Below, piece after piece: positions 39,331 through 47,848 of a stretch of DNA of 64,000 nt (the first letter of the stretch is position 1; every line of letters begins with the position of its first letter). Where the stretch lies: assembly GCA_016288795.1 (NCBI GenBank), contig JAEELI010000002.1, positions 1-64,000 on the forward strand, given 5' to 3'. The stretch is from Caryophanales bacterium. GTDB taxonomy: Bacteria > Bacillota_I > Bacilli_A > RF39 > UBA660. Made by a program: the position numbers and the translations under genes. The notes under the pieces are model-generated. The model saw nothing but the letters and a program-made list of their open reading frames with translations. It searched no databases and was not told the origin of the DNA.

Positions 39331-39816
39331 TTAACTACAGATATTAGTTGTTGTTGTTGATTCACTTACTGAAATAGCTCCATCAATTGCTTTAGTAGCA
39401 AGGAACTTCTTTCCATCAGTCATGTTTAGTTGGTAAGTATAAGCACTTCCACTTTTCATAACTTTAACTTTTCCAGAATACTTGTTGGTTGCTGCAGTAT
39501 CTGATACAACAGTAGCATCCTTATTCCATAATCCTAAATCAACTAGATTTTTTAAAGTGAAGCAATATCCTGTTACAGTAGTTCCACTTTTTACTTCTGT
39601 ATAGTTAGTTGTTACAGAACCAATTTGAATTAAACTAACTGCATTTGAAGCTGCTTCAACAACGTAATTAGCTTCATCAGAAAATGCATCTCTTCCTGCG
39701 TTTTGAATGTAAGGTAATATTGTAGTTGCACCAATTACTGTTACAATTGCAAGTATTACGATTACTGCTAATAATTCGATTAATGTAAAACCTTTCTTTT
39801 CGTTTAAAATATTCAT
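39331..39816 (-). CDS. Type IV prepilin-like protein, first of tandem
   Basis: About 161 residues from ATG 39816, with AGGTGA 8 bases upstream; a GTG at 39828 is an alternative. EKKG-FTLIELLAVIVILAI signal, and the same body as the gene at 38845 with different tip residues. It follows a good SigA promoter and starts the three-gene unit. Function as major or minor pilin is not known. Confidence 0.85.
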   Translation of the reverse strand: MNILNEKKGFTLIELLAVIVILAIVTVIGATTILPYIQNAGRDAFSDEANYVVEAASNAVSLIQIGSVTTNYTEVKSGTTVTGYCFTLKNLVDLGLWNKDATVVSDTAATNKYSGKVKVMKSGSAYTYQLNMTDGKKFLATKAIDGAISVSESTTTTNICS

Positions 39817-39842
39817 TCCTCTTTTCACCTATCCTTATTCTA

Positions 39843-39871
39843 ATCTTACAATAATTACATTTTAATGTCAA
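39843..39871 (-). promoter_or_regulatory. SigA promoter of the three-prepilin unit
   Basis: Minus strand TTGACA (39871-39866), 17 bases, TAAGAT (39848-39843). Confidence 0.6.
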
Positions 39872-39908
39872 TTATATAAATATTATTTTTTTGAGTTTAC
39901 ATTTCTAT

Positions 39909-40754
39909 TTATCCGCTATGAGTATATGAAGTTTGATTTCCTAATTTATCTTTTATTGTCACTGTTTGACCACTATTAAGGGTTACATCTACTTCAGTGT
40001 TATTAACTGATACCCAAGAACCATTTCCTATTTTATAACTATCTATTCCACTACCCATATCAGCAAATATTGCTTTATTAGCTGATTTAGATACTACTTG
40101 AGGACCTTTATTATCTATTTTCATTGTAATAGTTTTAGAATACATTTTATTATCTTTTATATAAGTAAATTTTACTGTATCTCTATACTCATTTTGTGAA
40201 GTAATATTAATTGAACTATTACCTTTTTGATCTATTCCACTTGTAGATGACCACAAGCAAGTTGTAGTTGAACAACCACTAATCGTGCTATTACCGTTAT
40301 ATGCTGTTAAAGTAACTGTTCCATTAGCGGGTCTAATCCAGTCGCCATTATTTTTTTCAACACCATTTTGTCTAATAACTATTCTTAGTTGCACTAAACC
40401 ACTGGATGAATTATCACACTTGACTGTTGCAACATAATAACTACCCTTTAATTGCATATATACATTACAATCATTTAATGGAGTATTTGTTGTAGGATCT
40501 ATTACTTGATTAGAATCATTATCACTTTCTAAATAACCAGATAAAACTAATTCTTGAACTGTAACGCTTTCTATTTTTGTATCAAAAGCATATTTTGCGC
40601 CAGCGATTTCAATATTAGATATAATTTGTTCTTTATTCTTTTCTTTAATATTGCTACTTAAACTAGTCATCGATACTACTCCTAGAGTAACTATAACACC
40701 TAAAATAAATATTGCTGCTAGAAGTTCAACTAAAGTGAAACCTTTTTTATTCAT
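39909..40754 (-). CDS. Large prepilin-like protein with Ig-like C-terminal region
   Basis: 281 residues with signal MNKKG-FTLVELLAAIFILGV. After a stalk of about 60 residues the protein has cysteine pairs (CNVYMQLKGSYYVATVKC; CSTTTC) and a C-terminal domain ending NGSWVSVNNTEVDV...TIKDKLGNQTSY, which resembles bacterial Ig-like repeats of surface proteins. Its size suggests a minor, adhesive pilin. It has its own SigA promoter (40771-40799) and a separate unit from the three small pilins. Confidence 0.75.
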   Translation of the reverse strand: MNKKGFTLVELLAAIFILGVIVTLGVVSMTSLSSNIKEKNKEQIISNIEIAGAKYAFDTKIESVTVQELVLSGYLESDNDSNQVIDPTTNTPLNDCNVYMQLKGSYYVATVKCDNSSSGLVQLRIVIRQNGVEKNNGDWIRPANGTVTLTAYNGNSTISGCSTTTCLWSSTSGIDQKGNSSINITSQNEYRDTVKFTYIKDNKMYSKTITMKIDNKGPQVVSKSANKAIFADMGSGIDSYKIGNGSWVSVNNTEVDVTLNSGQTVTIKDKLGNQTSYTHSG

Positions 40755-40770
40755 ATTATCACCTATAATA

Positions 40771-40799
40771 ATTTTAACTTATTTTATTTTTTTTTACAA
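40771..40799 (-). promoter_or_regulatory. SigA-like promoter of the large prepilin gene
   Basis: Minus strand TTGTAA (40799-40794), 17 bases, TAAAAT (40776-40771). AT-rich context makes this moderate. Confidence 0.4.
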
Positions 40800-40805
40800 T
40801 AATAA

Positions 40806-41600
40806 TTAACCTAGAGCGATGTCTAAAACCATCATTATTGTAAAGCCCAGCATTGTTAAAAAGGAAATAAAATTTGATGAAGTATTTTTTTGACTTTCAG
40901 GAATCAATTCACTAACAGCAACATAGATCATTGCTCCGGCGGCAAAGGATAAGAAAAAAGGTAATATATTTTGAATGTGCAATACTAGTATACAGCCAAC
41001 TACTCCAGCAATTGGTTCAACTAAACCACTAGATATGCCATATAAAAAAGATTTGGTACGTGATAGTTTTTCTCTTCGAAGTGGTAGACTAACCGCACAC
41101 CCTTCCGGAAAATTTTGAATAGCTATACCTACTGCTAGCATAAAGGCTCCCAATAAGGTGGCATCAGGAAGATTTTTTGCGATGGATCCAAAGGCTACAC
41201 CTATAGCTAAACCTTCGGGAATATTATGAAGGGTAATTGAAAATATTAACATTGCACTTCTTCTTATACTATTATTATTATTTTTATGAACCAACAATCT
41301 TGCAAATATTCTATCGCTTATAATTAAAAATAATCCACCAGCAAAAAATCCCAAAGAAACAACTAACCATGGATTTAACTTTAGGCTTTCAGCCCCTTGG
41401 ATTGCAGGATTAAGTAAAGAAAAAAATGATGCCGCAATCATCACTCCTGCTGAAAGTCCTAACATTCCATCTAATATCTTTTCATTAACTCTTTTAAACA
41501 TAAAGACTACAGATGCTCCTAGGGCTGTAACAAAAAAAGTCATTAAGGTGGCAATAATTGTTTGGACTATAACATTGGAATTAATATAAAAATTTATCAT
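40806..41600 (-). CDS. ZIP-family divalent metal transporter
   Basis: 264 residues from ATG 41600. Eight membrane spans; metal-binding motifs HNIPEGLAIG and QNFPEG in spans 4 and 5 are the ZIP signature (the second has Gln in place of the usual His). Imports zinc or a similar metal, close to ZupT or gufA-type members. No metal regulator is adjacent. Confidence 0.88.
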   Translation of the reverse strand: MINFYINSNVIVQTIIATLMTFFVTALGASVVFMFKRVNEKILDGMLGLSAGVMIAASFFSLLNPAIQGAESLKLNPWLVVSLGFFAGGLFLIISDRIFARLLVHKNNNNSIRRSAMLIFSITLHNIPEGLAIGVAFGSIAKNLPDATLLGAFMLAVGIAIQNFPEGCAVSLPLRREKLSRTKSFLYGISSGLVEPIAGVVGCILVLHIQNILPFFLSFAAGAMIYVAVSELIPESQKNTSSNFISFLTMLGFTIMMVLDIALG

Positions 41601-41654
41601 AAAAAAATACACCCTATTATATTAAATAAACAATAATTAATAAGGTGTAGGCAC

Positions 41655-41682
41655 AAAAAAAGAAGATAATACTTCTTTTTTA
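41655..41682 (-). terminator. Terminator of the small SipW-type gene
   Basis: Minus-strand hairpin AAAAAGAAG-TATTAT-CTTCTTTTT followed by TTG. A second small palindrome, AGAGAATTCTCT, lies nearby. Confidence 0.7.
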
Positions 41683-41722
41683 ATAGAGAATTCTCTTCTC
41701 AAAAAATAATGGATACTATCTA

Positions 41723-42406
41723 TTAACTAATAGATGAAGTACAAGTAAAGTCCGCAAATGAAATAGATACATTAAAGTTTGCACCCTTTAAGTCATTTTG
41801 ATCTGTTGTTTGAAGATTTTTGAAAGTCATTTGAGCTGTTATGTTAACATTAGCGTCTCCACTAATTGTAGCAGTTCCAGCTTTTGTTCCAAAATTCTTA
41901 AGAGTTGCAAAACCTATACCAGTTCCAGATGTTACATCAGTAATAGTTACTCCACTAGGTAATGTAAGAATTAATTCACCATCATCATCTCCTAATGCAG
42001 CATAAGTTCCAGTTTCACCATTGTTATCAGCCATAGTTATTGTAGTATTAAATGTACAATTATATGTTTGACCTTGAGCGCTATTGGTTGATGTAATATT
42101 TGCTATATTATGAGTAGCCTCAGTTTTTGTTGATACAGCACAGGTTCCGCCATTAGTAGCTGCATAATATGTTCCATATGCAGATGATGCATTAGCCATA
42201 TTATTAACAGGCATGTTAATACATAAAGTATTAGCACTAGAAGACATGGCAATTGTACCAGTAGTTCCTGTTTGAGTATTAATTGCTGTTGAATTTGTTA
42301 AAGTAGATGATGTAACTGAATAATATGCAAATGTTGCACCAACTACAGCAACTAATAAAGTAGCAATAGCAACAACTGTTAATAACATTGTATTTTTCTT
42401 ATCCAT
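41723..42406 (-). CDS. Surface protein with SipW/TasA-type signal anchor, small
   Basis: About 227 residues from ATG 42406, preceded by GAGGAGGG. A hydrophobic segment ending VGATFAYYSV is typical of SipW-processed secretory proteins. The rest is a Thr/Ser/Asn-rich beta domain with four cysteines, unlike the two long paralogues at 15721 and 57592 except at the signal. Probably exported and surface-exposed. Function unknown. Confidence 0.75.
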   Translation of the reverse strand: MDKKNTMLLTVVAIATLLVAVVGATFAYYSVTSSTLTNSTAINTQTGTTGTIAMSSSANTLCINMPVNNMANASSAYGTYYAATNGGTCAVSTKTEATHNIANITSTNSAQGQTYNCTFNTTITMADNNGETGTYAALGDDDGELILTLPSGVTITDVTSGTGIGFATLKNFGTKAGTATISGDANVNITAQMTFKNLQTTDQNDLKGANFNVSISFADFTCTSSIS

Positions 42407-42503
42407 TATTTCCCTCCTCTCATTTTTCATATTCCGAAATACTATCTTCTATATTTCTATAATCATTTTACAAAACTATTTTTTTAGTGTCAATATTTTT
42501 TAT

Positions 42504-42535
42504 AAAAAAATGATGAAATTTATTCATCATTTTTG
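42504..42535 (-). terminator. Terminator of der
   Basis: Minus-strand hairpin AAATGATGAA-TAAA-TTTCATCATTT followed by a T run, at the der stop. Confidence 0.8.
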
Positions 42536-43824
42536 TTCTTAAATTGTAATATAATAGGTGTTCCTTCCAAGTCTATAGCCTCTCTTATTTTGTTTTCTAA
42601 ATACCTTTCATAACTGAAATGAACCAAGGATTTATTATTAACATTGAATGTAAACTTTGGAGGCACTATATCAGTTTGACTAACAAAATATATTTTTAAT
42701 CTTTTGCCTTTATAAGAAGGTGGTTCATGTAATGAAACTGCCTCACTTATAATATCATTTAACAAGCTTGTTTTTACTTCTTTTCGATTATTTTCATAAG
42801 CTTTAATTATTTCTGGCATTAATGTTCCTAATCTTTTTTTAGTCTTTGCTGAAACAAAAACAAAATTGATATATGGAACAAATTTAAAATATACTTCTAA
42901 TTCTTTTTTCCATCTTTTTAAATCTTCATTAGGATCTTTTATTGTATCCCATTTATTAACTGCAATAACTATTCCTTTTCCAGAATCTATTGCATAAGAC
43001 AAAATATGTTTATCGTGCTCTATAATACCTTCTTTAGCATCTAAAACTAAAACACATACATTACTTCTTTCTATAGCTTTCATGCTTCTAAGAAGGCTGT
43101 ATTTTTCAACGGTTTCGTAGATGCGTCCCTTTTTTCTCATACCTGCAGTATCAATAACTATATAATCTTTATTATCATATCTAAATTTAGTATCAATTGC
43201 ATCTCTAGTAGTCCCAGCTTGGGGAGAGACAATGACTCTCTCTTCGTTTAATAAAGCATTTATTAAACTACTTTTTCCAACATTAGGTCTTCCGATAAAA
43301 GAAAACTTTAATATATTATCCTCAATAGTTTCTTCTTCTTTAATATCTTTAGTTAAATACTCTAATAATTCTTTAAAACCTAGGTTATGTTCAGCTGAAA
43401 CTGACATAACATTATCGAAGCCCAATTCATAAAAACTATAGATATTCTCTTTTCTTTTTTCATTATCTATTTTATTAACTACAACGACTACTTCTTTATT
43501 AGATTTTTTTAACATATTACGGATTTTCTTATCTCCATCAGTAATACCTTCTAAACCATCTACAACAAATAAAATAGTATCTGCTTCGTCAATAGCAAGC
43601 TCTGCTTGCATTATTATATCTTTTTCGAAGAGATTATCATCTCCGTGGATACCACCAGTATCTATAACATTAAACTTTTTATTATTGTAATTACATACTC
43701 CATAAATACGATCTCTAGTAATTCCAGGCACATCTAAAATAATCGATTTTTTCTCGCGAATCAATCGATTAAATATACTACTTTTTCCAACATTAGGTTT
43801 ACCAATTAAAGAAATCGTTTTCAT
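42520..43824 (-). CDS. der: Ribosome-assembly GTPase Der (EngA)
   Basis: 434-residue tandem GTPase for 50S assembly. First G domain with GKPNVGKSS (residues 7-15), DTGG and NKID; second with GRPNVGKSS near 179, DTAGMRKK and NKWD; C-terminal KH-like domain ending with LEGTPIILQFKNKN. All motifs are intact. The prepilin gene follows upstream by 11 bases on the same strand. Confidence 0.97.
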   Translation of the reverse strand: MKTISLIGKPNVGKSSIFNRLIREKKSIILDVPGITRDRIYGVCNYNNKKFNVIDTGGIHGDDNLFEKDIIMQAELAIDEADTILFVVDGLEGITDGDKKIRNMLKKSNKEVVVVVNKIDNEKRKENIYSFYELGFDNVMSVSAEHNLGFKELLEYLTKDIKEEETIEDNILKFSFIGRPNVGKSSLINALLNEERVIVSPQAGTTRDAIDTKFRYDNKDYIVIDTAGMRKKGRIYETVEKYSLLRSMKAIERSNVCVLVLDAKEGIIEHDKHILSYAIDSGKGIVIAVNKWDTIKDPNEDLKRWKKELEVYFKFVPYINFVFVSAKTKKRLGTLMPEIIKAYENNRKEVKTSLLNDIISEAVSLHEPPSYKGKRLKIYFVSQTDIVPPKFTFNVNNKSLVHFSYERYLENKIREAIDLEGTPIILQFKNKNDE

Positions 43825-43835
43825 AAAACTCCCTA

Positions 43836-44249
43836 CTAACTACACCTATCGCTTGTTCCAGCCACCTTAGCATATACTCTCTTATTTTTATAATAAACTA
43901 TAACAGTATTATTATCTAAATAAGAACTTTTGCCACTTGGGTCAACAATACAACCACTTCCACAGTTAACATCTTTATCTTTGTCTAAGTAATCTGGGAC
44001 AAAATCTTTAACTGTTTTAGATACACATTTATTATTATTATATTTTTTTGATGATGCAATTAATTCATTACGGAAATCCTCTCCCCATAAAACTGCAGCC
44101 TCTTGAATTAAATCATATTTTTTTTCTAACATCTTATCTTTTATAGCTTGATTTTGTCCAGTTATAGATGTAAATGATATTGTTGCTATAATTGCAAGTA
44201 TTGCTATAACTGCTAATAACTCAATTAATGTAAATCCCTTTTTTTCCAC
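43836..44249 (-). CDS. Type IV prepilin-like protein, isolated copy
   Basis: 137 residues with signal KKG-FTLIELLAVIAILAIIA, followed by a globular part with four cysteines (CVSKTVKDF, CGSGC and the C-terminal Cys). Its sequence is distinct from the four prepilins at 38-41 kb. It lies between engB and der on the same strand, with gaps of 2 and 11 bases, so it is probably carried in a housekeeping transcript. The four cysteines suggest two disulphides. Confidence 0.8.
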   Translation of the reverse strand: MEKKGFTLIELLAVIAILAIIATISFTSITGQNQAIKDKMLEKKYDLIQEAAVLWGEDFRNELIASSKKYNNNKCVSKTVKDFVPDYLDKDKDVNCGSGCIVDPSGKSSYLDNNTVIVYYKNKRVYAKVAGTSDRCS

Positions 44250-44251
44250 AT

Positions 44252-44836
44252 TTAATTTCCTTTCAAATACTTTTCTATTATTTCTAATACCTCTTGTCTA
44301 CCTTTTTTAGTAATTGTAGACCAAGGTAGAAAATCATCTTCTAATTTTAGAGTATCTTTAATTAATCTATCTTGCTTTGCTCTACTATTCTTAGTTACTT
44401 TATCATATTTAGTCGCGACTACCGTAATATTTAATTTATAGTATTTCAAAAATGAATACATTAATATATCATCTTCAGTTGGTTTATGACGATAATCAAT
44501 TAGTAAAAATACATGACATAAGTTTTTTCTATTGATTAAGTAATCCTCAATCATAATTCCAAATTTCTTTTGCATTTCCTTAGAAACATTAGCAAAACCA
44601 TAACCTGGAACATCTACTAAATAAAAATTATTATTTATGTGATAAAAGTTCAAAGTTTGGGTTTTGCCCGGCTTTGATGATACTCGAGCAAAATTTTTTC
44701 TTTCAATTAAAGTGTTAATAAAACTACTTTTACCAACATTACTACGGCCCAAAAGTAAAAACTCAGGATTATTATCCTCGGGATATTGACTGACTCTAAT
44801 GGCCGAGATTGGTTCTTCTACAGATTCAATTTGCAT
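44252..44836 (-). CDS. engB: Ribosome-assembly GTPase EngB (YsxC)
   Basis: 194-residue GTPase for 50S assembly. Motifs LGRSNVGKSS, SSKPGKTQT, DVPGYGFA, TKYDK. The start is ATG 44836 with GGTGA upstream; the frame continues 35 codons further, but that part lies over the promoter at 44855-44883. Confidence 0.95.
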   Translation of the reverse strand: MQIESVEEPISAIRVSQYPEDNNPEFLLLGRSNVGKSSFINTLIERKNFARVSSKPGKTQTLNFYHINNNFYLVDVPGYGFANVSKEMQKKFGIMIEDYLINRKNLCHVFLLIDYRHKPTEDDILMYSFLKYYKLNITVVATKYDKVTKNSRAKQDRLIKDTLKLEDDFLPWSTITKKGRQEVLEIIEKYLKGN

Positions 44837-44854
44837 ATTTGTTTCACCGGTTTT

Positions 44855-44883
44855 ATTATATATTAAAAATTTGTTATTTGCAA
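44855..44883 (-). promoter_or_regulatory. SigA promoter of engB
   Basis: Minus strand TTGCAA (44883-44878), 17 bases, TATAAT (44860-44855), supporting the shorter engB start. Confidence 0.65.
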
Positions 44884-44933
44884 ATAATTGGATTAGTGTT
44901 AGAATATAAACTACGGTTTTAGGAGGATTGGAA

Positions 44934-46046
44934 ATGAGCAAATATAATTGGACAGAAGATGATTTAAGGAATTGCCTTAATAAATTACATAGACTTTTAA
45001 AAAAGGAAAAAGATCCCGATAGAATCGAATTAATAAATGTTGATATTAATTCATTAAATTCTCTTTTAAGTGATGAGATGAATAAAAAAGATAATACACC
45101 TAAGTTATTGGAATTATATAGATGGGCTAAAGAAGATTATCACGAGTTTGAATTCTTAAAACCAGCTTTTGTTGAATTCTATGATGTGGTTTCTAAAAAT
45201 AACGGCTATGATGAAGTGAATTTCAAAAAAATCAGTTTATCAAAGAAAGATATACTTTCTATTACTCACGATTTTTATAAAAGTTTAGGTCATTACTTTT
45301 TTAGCAACTTCATGAGAGTTTTTTACAGAAGAAAAGATCATACTCGTTTTAATAATTCTCTTGAAGATTATGACTACCGAGGCGCAACTTTCTACGTTCT
45401 ATCATTAAAAGAATCTTTTATTGAAATTAATCGTGATTTTTCTGCCCTAGATATTTTAACTTCAATTCATGAATATATGCATGCCACTAGCGCAGTTATT
45501 AATCCTGGACATATGTCAGATGAAAAAAACATATATTCCGAAATAGACCCTTTATTTATCGAATTGATTGCTTATGATTATTTAGAAGATTTATTTAATG
45601 ATGGAACTGCTACTAAATTAAGATATCTAACTCATTTAGATAGAGTTGAAGAAAGTTATGACTTACAATCTTTATTTAAAGTGATGGATTATGAAAAAGG
45701 ATTAAAAAAAGAATTTACAACAAATAAAGAATTAAAAGATGCAGGAATGGAATGTAATATATTGGATGTTGAATTAGAAAATATTTTATATTATCCAAAT
45801 GTTGATTCTGAAAAATATGTAACAAGTTATATGTTTGCTGTGGAACTATATAGTTTATATAAAGAAGATAAAGAAAAAGCATTGAATTATTTAAAACAAA
45901 TACTTTTAATGAAGAAAATGAGTCCAGAGCAATATTATTCAAGAATTAAAAGTTTAGGATTATATCCAAATAATTCTATTAGAACTTTTCATAAAGAATT
46001 AATTGCTGAGACTAATAGATTAGTCAGAACAAAAAAACAGGATTAA
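44934..46046 (+). CDS. HExxH zinc metallopeptidase-like protein, cytoplasmic
   Basis: 370 residues from ATG 44934 (AGGAGG, 7 bases). HEYMH at residues 179-183, with a downstream acidic SEIDPLFIELIAYDY that can supply the third zinc ligand, gives a gluzincin-like layout similar to M3 oligopeptidases, but smaller and without a clear M3 signature. No signal sequence. Highly charged N-terminal helices. Substrate unknown; the family is not firmly recognised. Transcribed divergently from engB and terminated against glmS. Confidence 0.7.
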   Translation: MSKYNWTEDDLRNCLNKLHRLLKKEKDPDRIELINVDINSLNSLLSDEMNKKDNTPKLLELYRWAKEDYHEFEFLKPAFVEFYDVVSKNNGYDEVNFKKISLSKKDILSITHDFYKSLGHYFFSNFMRVFYRRKDHTRFNNSLEDYDYRGATFYVLSLKESFIEINRDFSALDILTSIHEYMHATSAVINPGHMSDEKNIYSEIDPLFIELIAYDYLEDLFNDGTATKLRYLTHLDRVEESYDLQSLFKVMDYEKGLKKEFTTNKELKDAGMECNILDVELENILYYPNVDSEKYVTSYMFAVELYSLYKEDKEKALNYLKQILLMKKMSPEQYYSRIKSLGLYPNNSIRTFHKELIAETNRLVRTKKQD

Positions 46047-46059
46047 ATCCTGTTTTTTT
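46030..46059. terminator. Bidirectional terminator between the metallopeptidase and glmS
   Basis: Hairpin AAACAGGATT-AA-ATCCTGTTT with A and T runs on both sides. Confidence 0.85.
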
Positions 46060-47821
46060 ATTCTACGGTAACTGATTTAGCTAAATTTCTTGGTTTATCA
46101 ATATCACATTTACGTAATTTAGCTACTTCATAAGCAAGTAATTGCAATGGAATTACGGTTACTATAGGTTGAACTATATCATGAACTTTAGGTATAACTA
46201 TTTTTTGATTATAGAAATCATCTTCTATATCTTCATTGGTTACTAATAAAACATAAGCATGTCTTGCTTTAACCTCTTTTAAATTACTAATAGTTTTGCC
46301 AATAATGCTTTCTTTAGTACAAACACCAATAACTGGAGTTCCTTCATCAATTAAAGATATTGTTCCATGTTTTAATTCTCCAGCTTGGAAAGCTATGCTA
46401 TTGATATAAGAAGTCTCTTTTAATTTTAAACTTCCTTCTAAACATAAAACATAATCTACTAATCTACCAATAAAGAATACATTATCGTGTTTATAAATTG
46501 TTTTAGCAATCCTTTTATAATCTTTTTCTAAAACTATATCTAATTCTTTATCAATATCAAATTCTTTCAATAATTCTGTTTTATTAGATAGTTTTATAGC
46601 AAGCAATGCTAGAAGCGTTGCTTGCGCAACAAACGCTTTTGTTGTTGCAACTGCAATCTCAGGTCCAGCTTTTATGTATAAAGTCCATAAAGCTTCTCTT
46701 GCAATAGATGATCCCACTACATTAACTATAGCCAAAGTATCAATACCATCTTCTTTAGCTTTCCTTAGGGCTGCAAGTGAATCAGCAGTTTCTCCAGATT
46801 GACTAATAATTATTACTAAGGTTTCTTTATCATAAAAGTTATCTTTATAACGATATTCACTAGCAACCTCTACATATACTGGAATATGGGCATATTCTTC
46901 AATTAAATATTTAGCTATATAACCAACATAATAAGCAGATCCACAGCCCACTATATGAATGTTTTTATACTTTTTAAAATCTGGCATAGTTTTCTTAAAA
47001 CTATTTTTTTCTACATAATAATTAAAAGTATCTTGAACAACTTTTTTGCTTTCATGAATTTCCTTTAACATGTAATGTTCATATCCATTTAATTCAGCAG
47101 CATTTCTACTTCCTTCAAATGTATAAATATCTTTCTTTTGCTTAACTAAATCTTTATTATAAACTTCATAATTATCTTTAGTTAATTTAACTATTTCATC
47201 TTCATCTAATAAAACATATTTATTTGTCCAATCTAAGATTGCAGGAACATCACTAGCTAAGTAATAACCATTTTTATCTTTAGCTACGATTAATGGACTT
47301 CCACATCTAGTCGCATAAATACTATTTAAATCATCATCACAAATAATTCCTAAAGCATATGAACCAGTTAATTCGCCAATAGTCTTAGATATAGTTTTCA
47401 ATATATCTTTTTCTTTTTTATAATTATAATCTAATAATCCTGCAACTATTTCTGAATCAGTTTCTGTTTGAAAACTATATCCTTCCTTGATTAATTTTTC
47501 TTTAATTGAAACATAATTTTCAACAATACCATTATGAACTATTGTCCATTTACCTACACGATGAGGATGTGAATTAACTTTACTAACTTCTCCATGAGTA
47601 GCCCATCTAGTATGGCCTATACCCATATTAGTATTTTCATCTAGATTGATCTTCTCCTCTAGATTTTTAATTCTTCCTATTTCTTTTTCGATAAATACTT
47701 TGTTATCTTTAACGAAAGATAACCCAGCAGAATCATACCCCCTATATTCTAATAGCTTCAAGCCATTAATAATTCTAGGTAAAGCTTTATCTTCACCTAT
47801 ATAACCAACAATTCCACACAT
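46058..47821 (-). CDS. glmS: Glutamine:fructose-6-phosphate aminotransferase
   Basis: Makes glucosamine 6-phosphate for cell-wall synthesis. 587 residues: Cys2 nucleophile (MCGIVGYIG) of the glutaminase domain, then two SIS domains (SQSGETADS, TTKAFVAQ) and the C-terminal KSVTVE. Only 27 bases separate it from ffh upstream, too little for a glmS ribozyme, so control by that ribozyme is absent here. Confidence 0.98.
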   Translation of the reverse strand: MCGIVGYIGEDKALPRIINGLKLLEYRGYDSAGLSFVKDNKVFIEKEIGRIKNLEEKINLDENTNMGIGHTRWATHGEVSKVNSHPHRVGKWTIVHNGIVENYVSIKEKLIKEGYSFQTETDSEIVAGLLDYNYKKEKDILKTISKTIGELTGSYALGIICDDDLNSIYATRCGSPLIVAKDKNGYYLASDVPAILDWTNKYVLLDEDEIVKLTKDNYEVYNKDLVKQKKDIYTFEGSRNAAELNGYEHYMLKEIHESKKVVQDTFNYYVEKNSFKKTMPDFKKYKNIHIVGCGSAYYVGYIAKYLIEEYAHIPVYVEVASEYRYKDNFYDKETLVIIISQSGETADSLAALRKAKEDGIDTLAIVNVVGSSIAREALWTLYIKAGPEIAVATTKAFVAQATLLALLAIKLSNKTELLKEFDIDKELDIVLEKDYKRIAKTIYKHDNVFFIGRLVDYVLCLEGSLKLKETSYINSIAFQAGELKHGTISLIDEGTPVIGVCTKESIIGKTISNLKEVKARHAYVLLVTNEDIEDDFYNQKIVIPKVHDIVQPIVTVIPLQLLAYEVAKLRKCDIDKPRNLAKSVTVE

Positions 47822-47848
47822 ATATACTCCTTCTAGATGAATAAGTGA

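Noticed and set aside
39677-39871. 64-codon frame over the first prepilin gene
   Set aside because: It is another frame of the prepilin 5' region; composition and position show it is a shadow.
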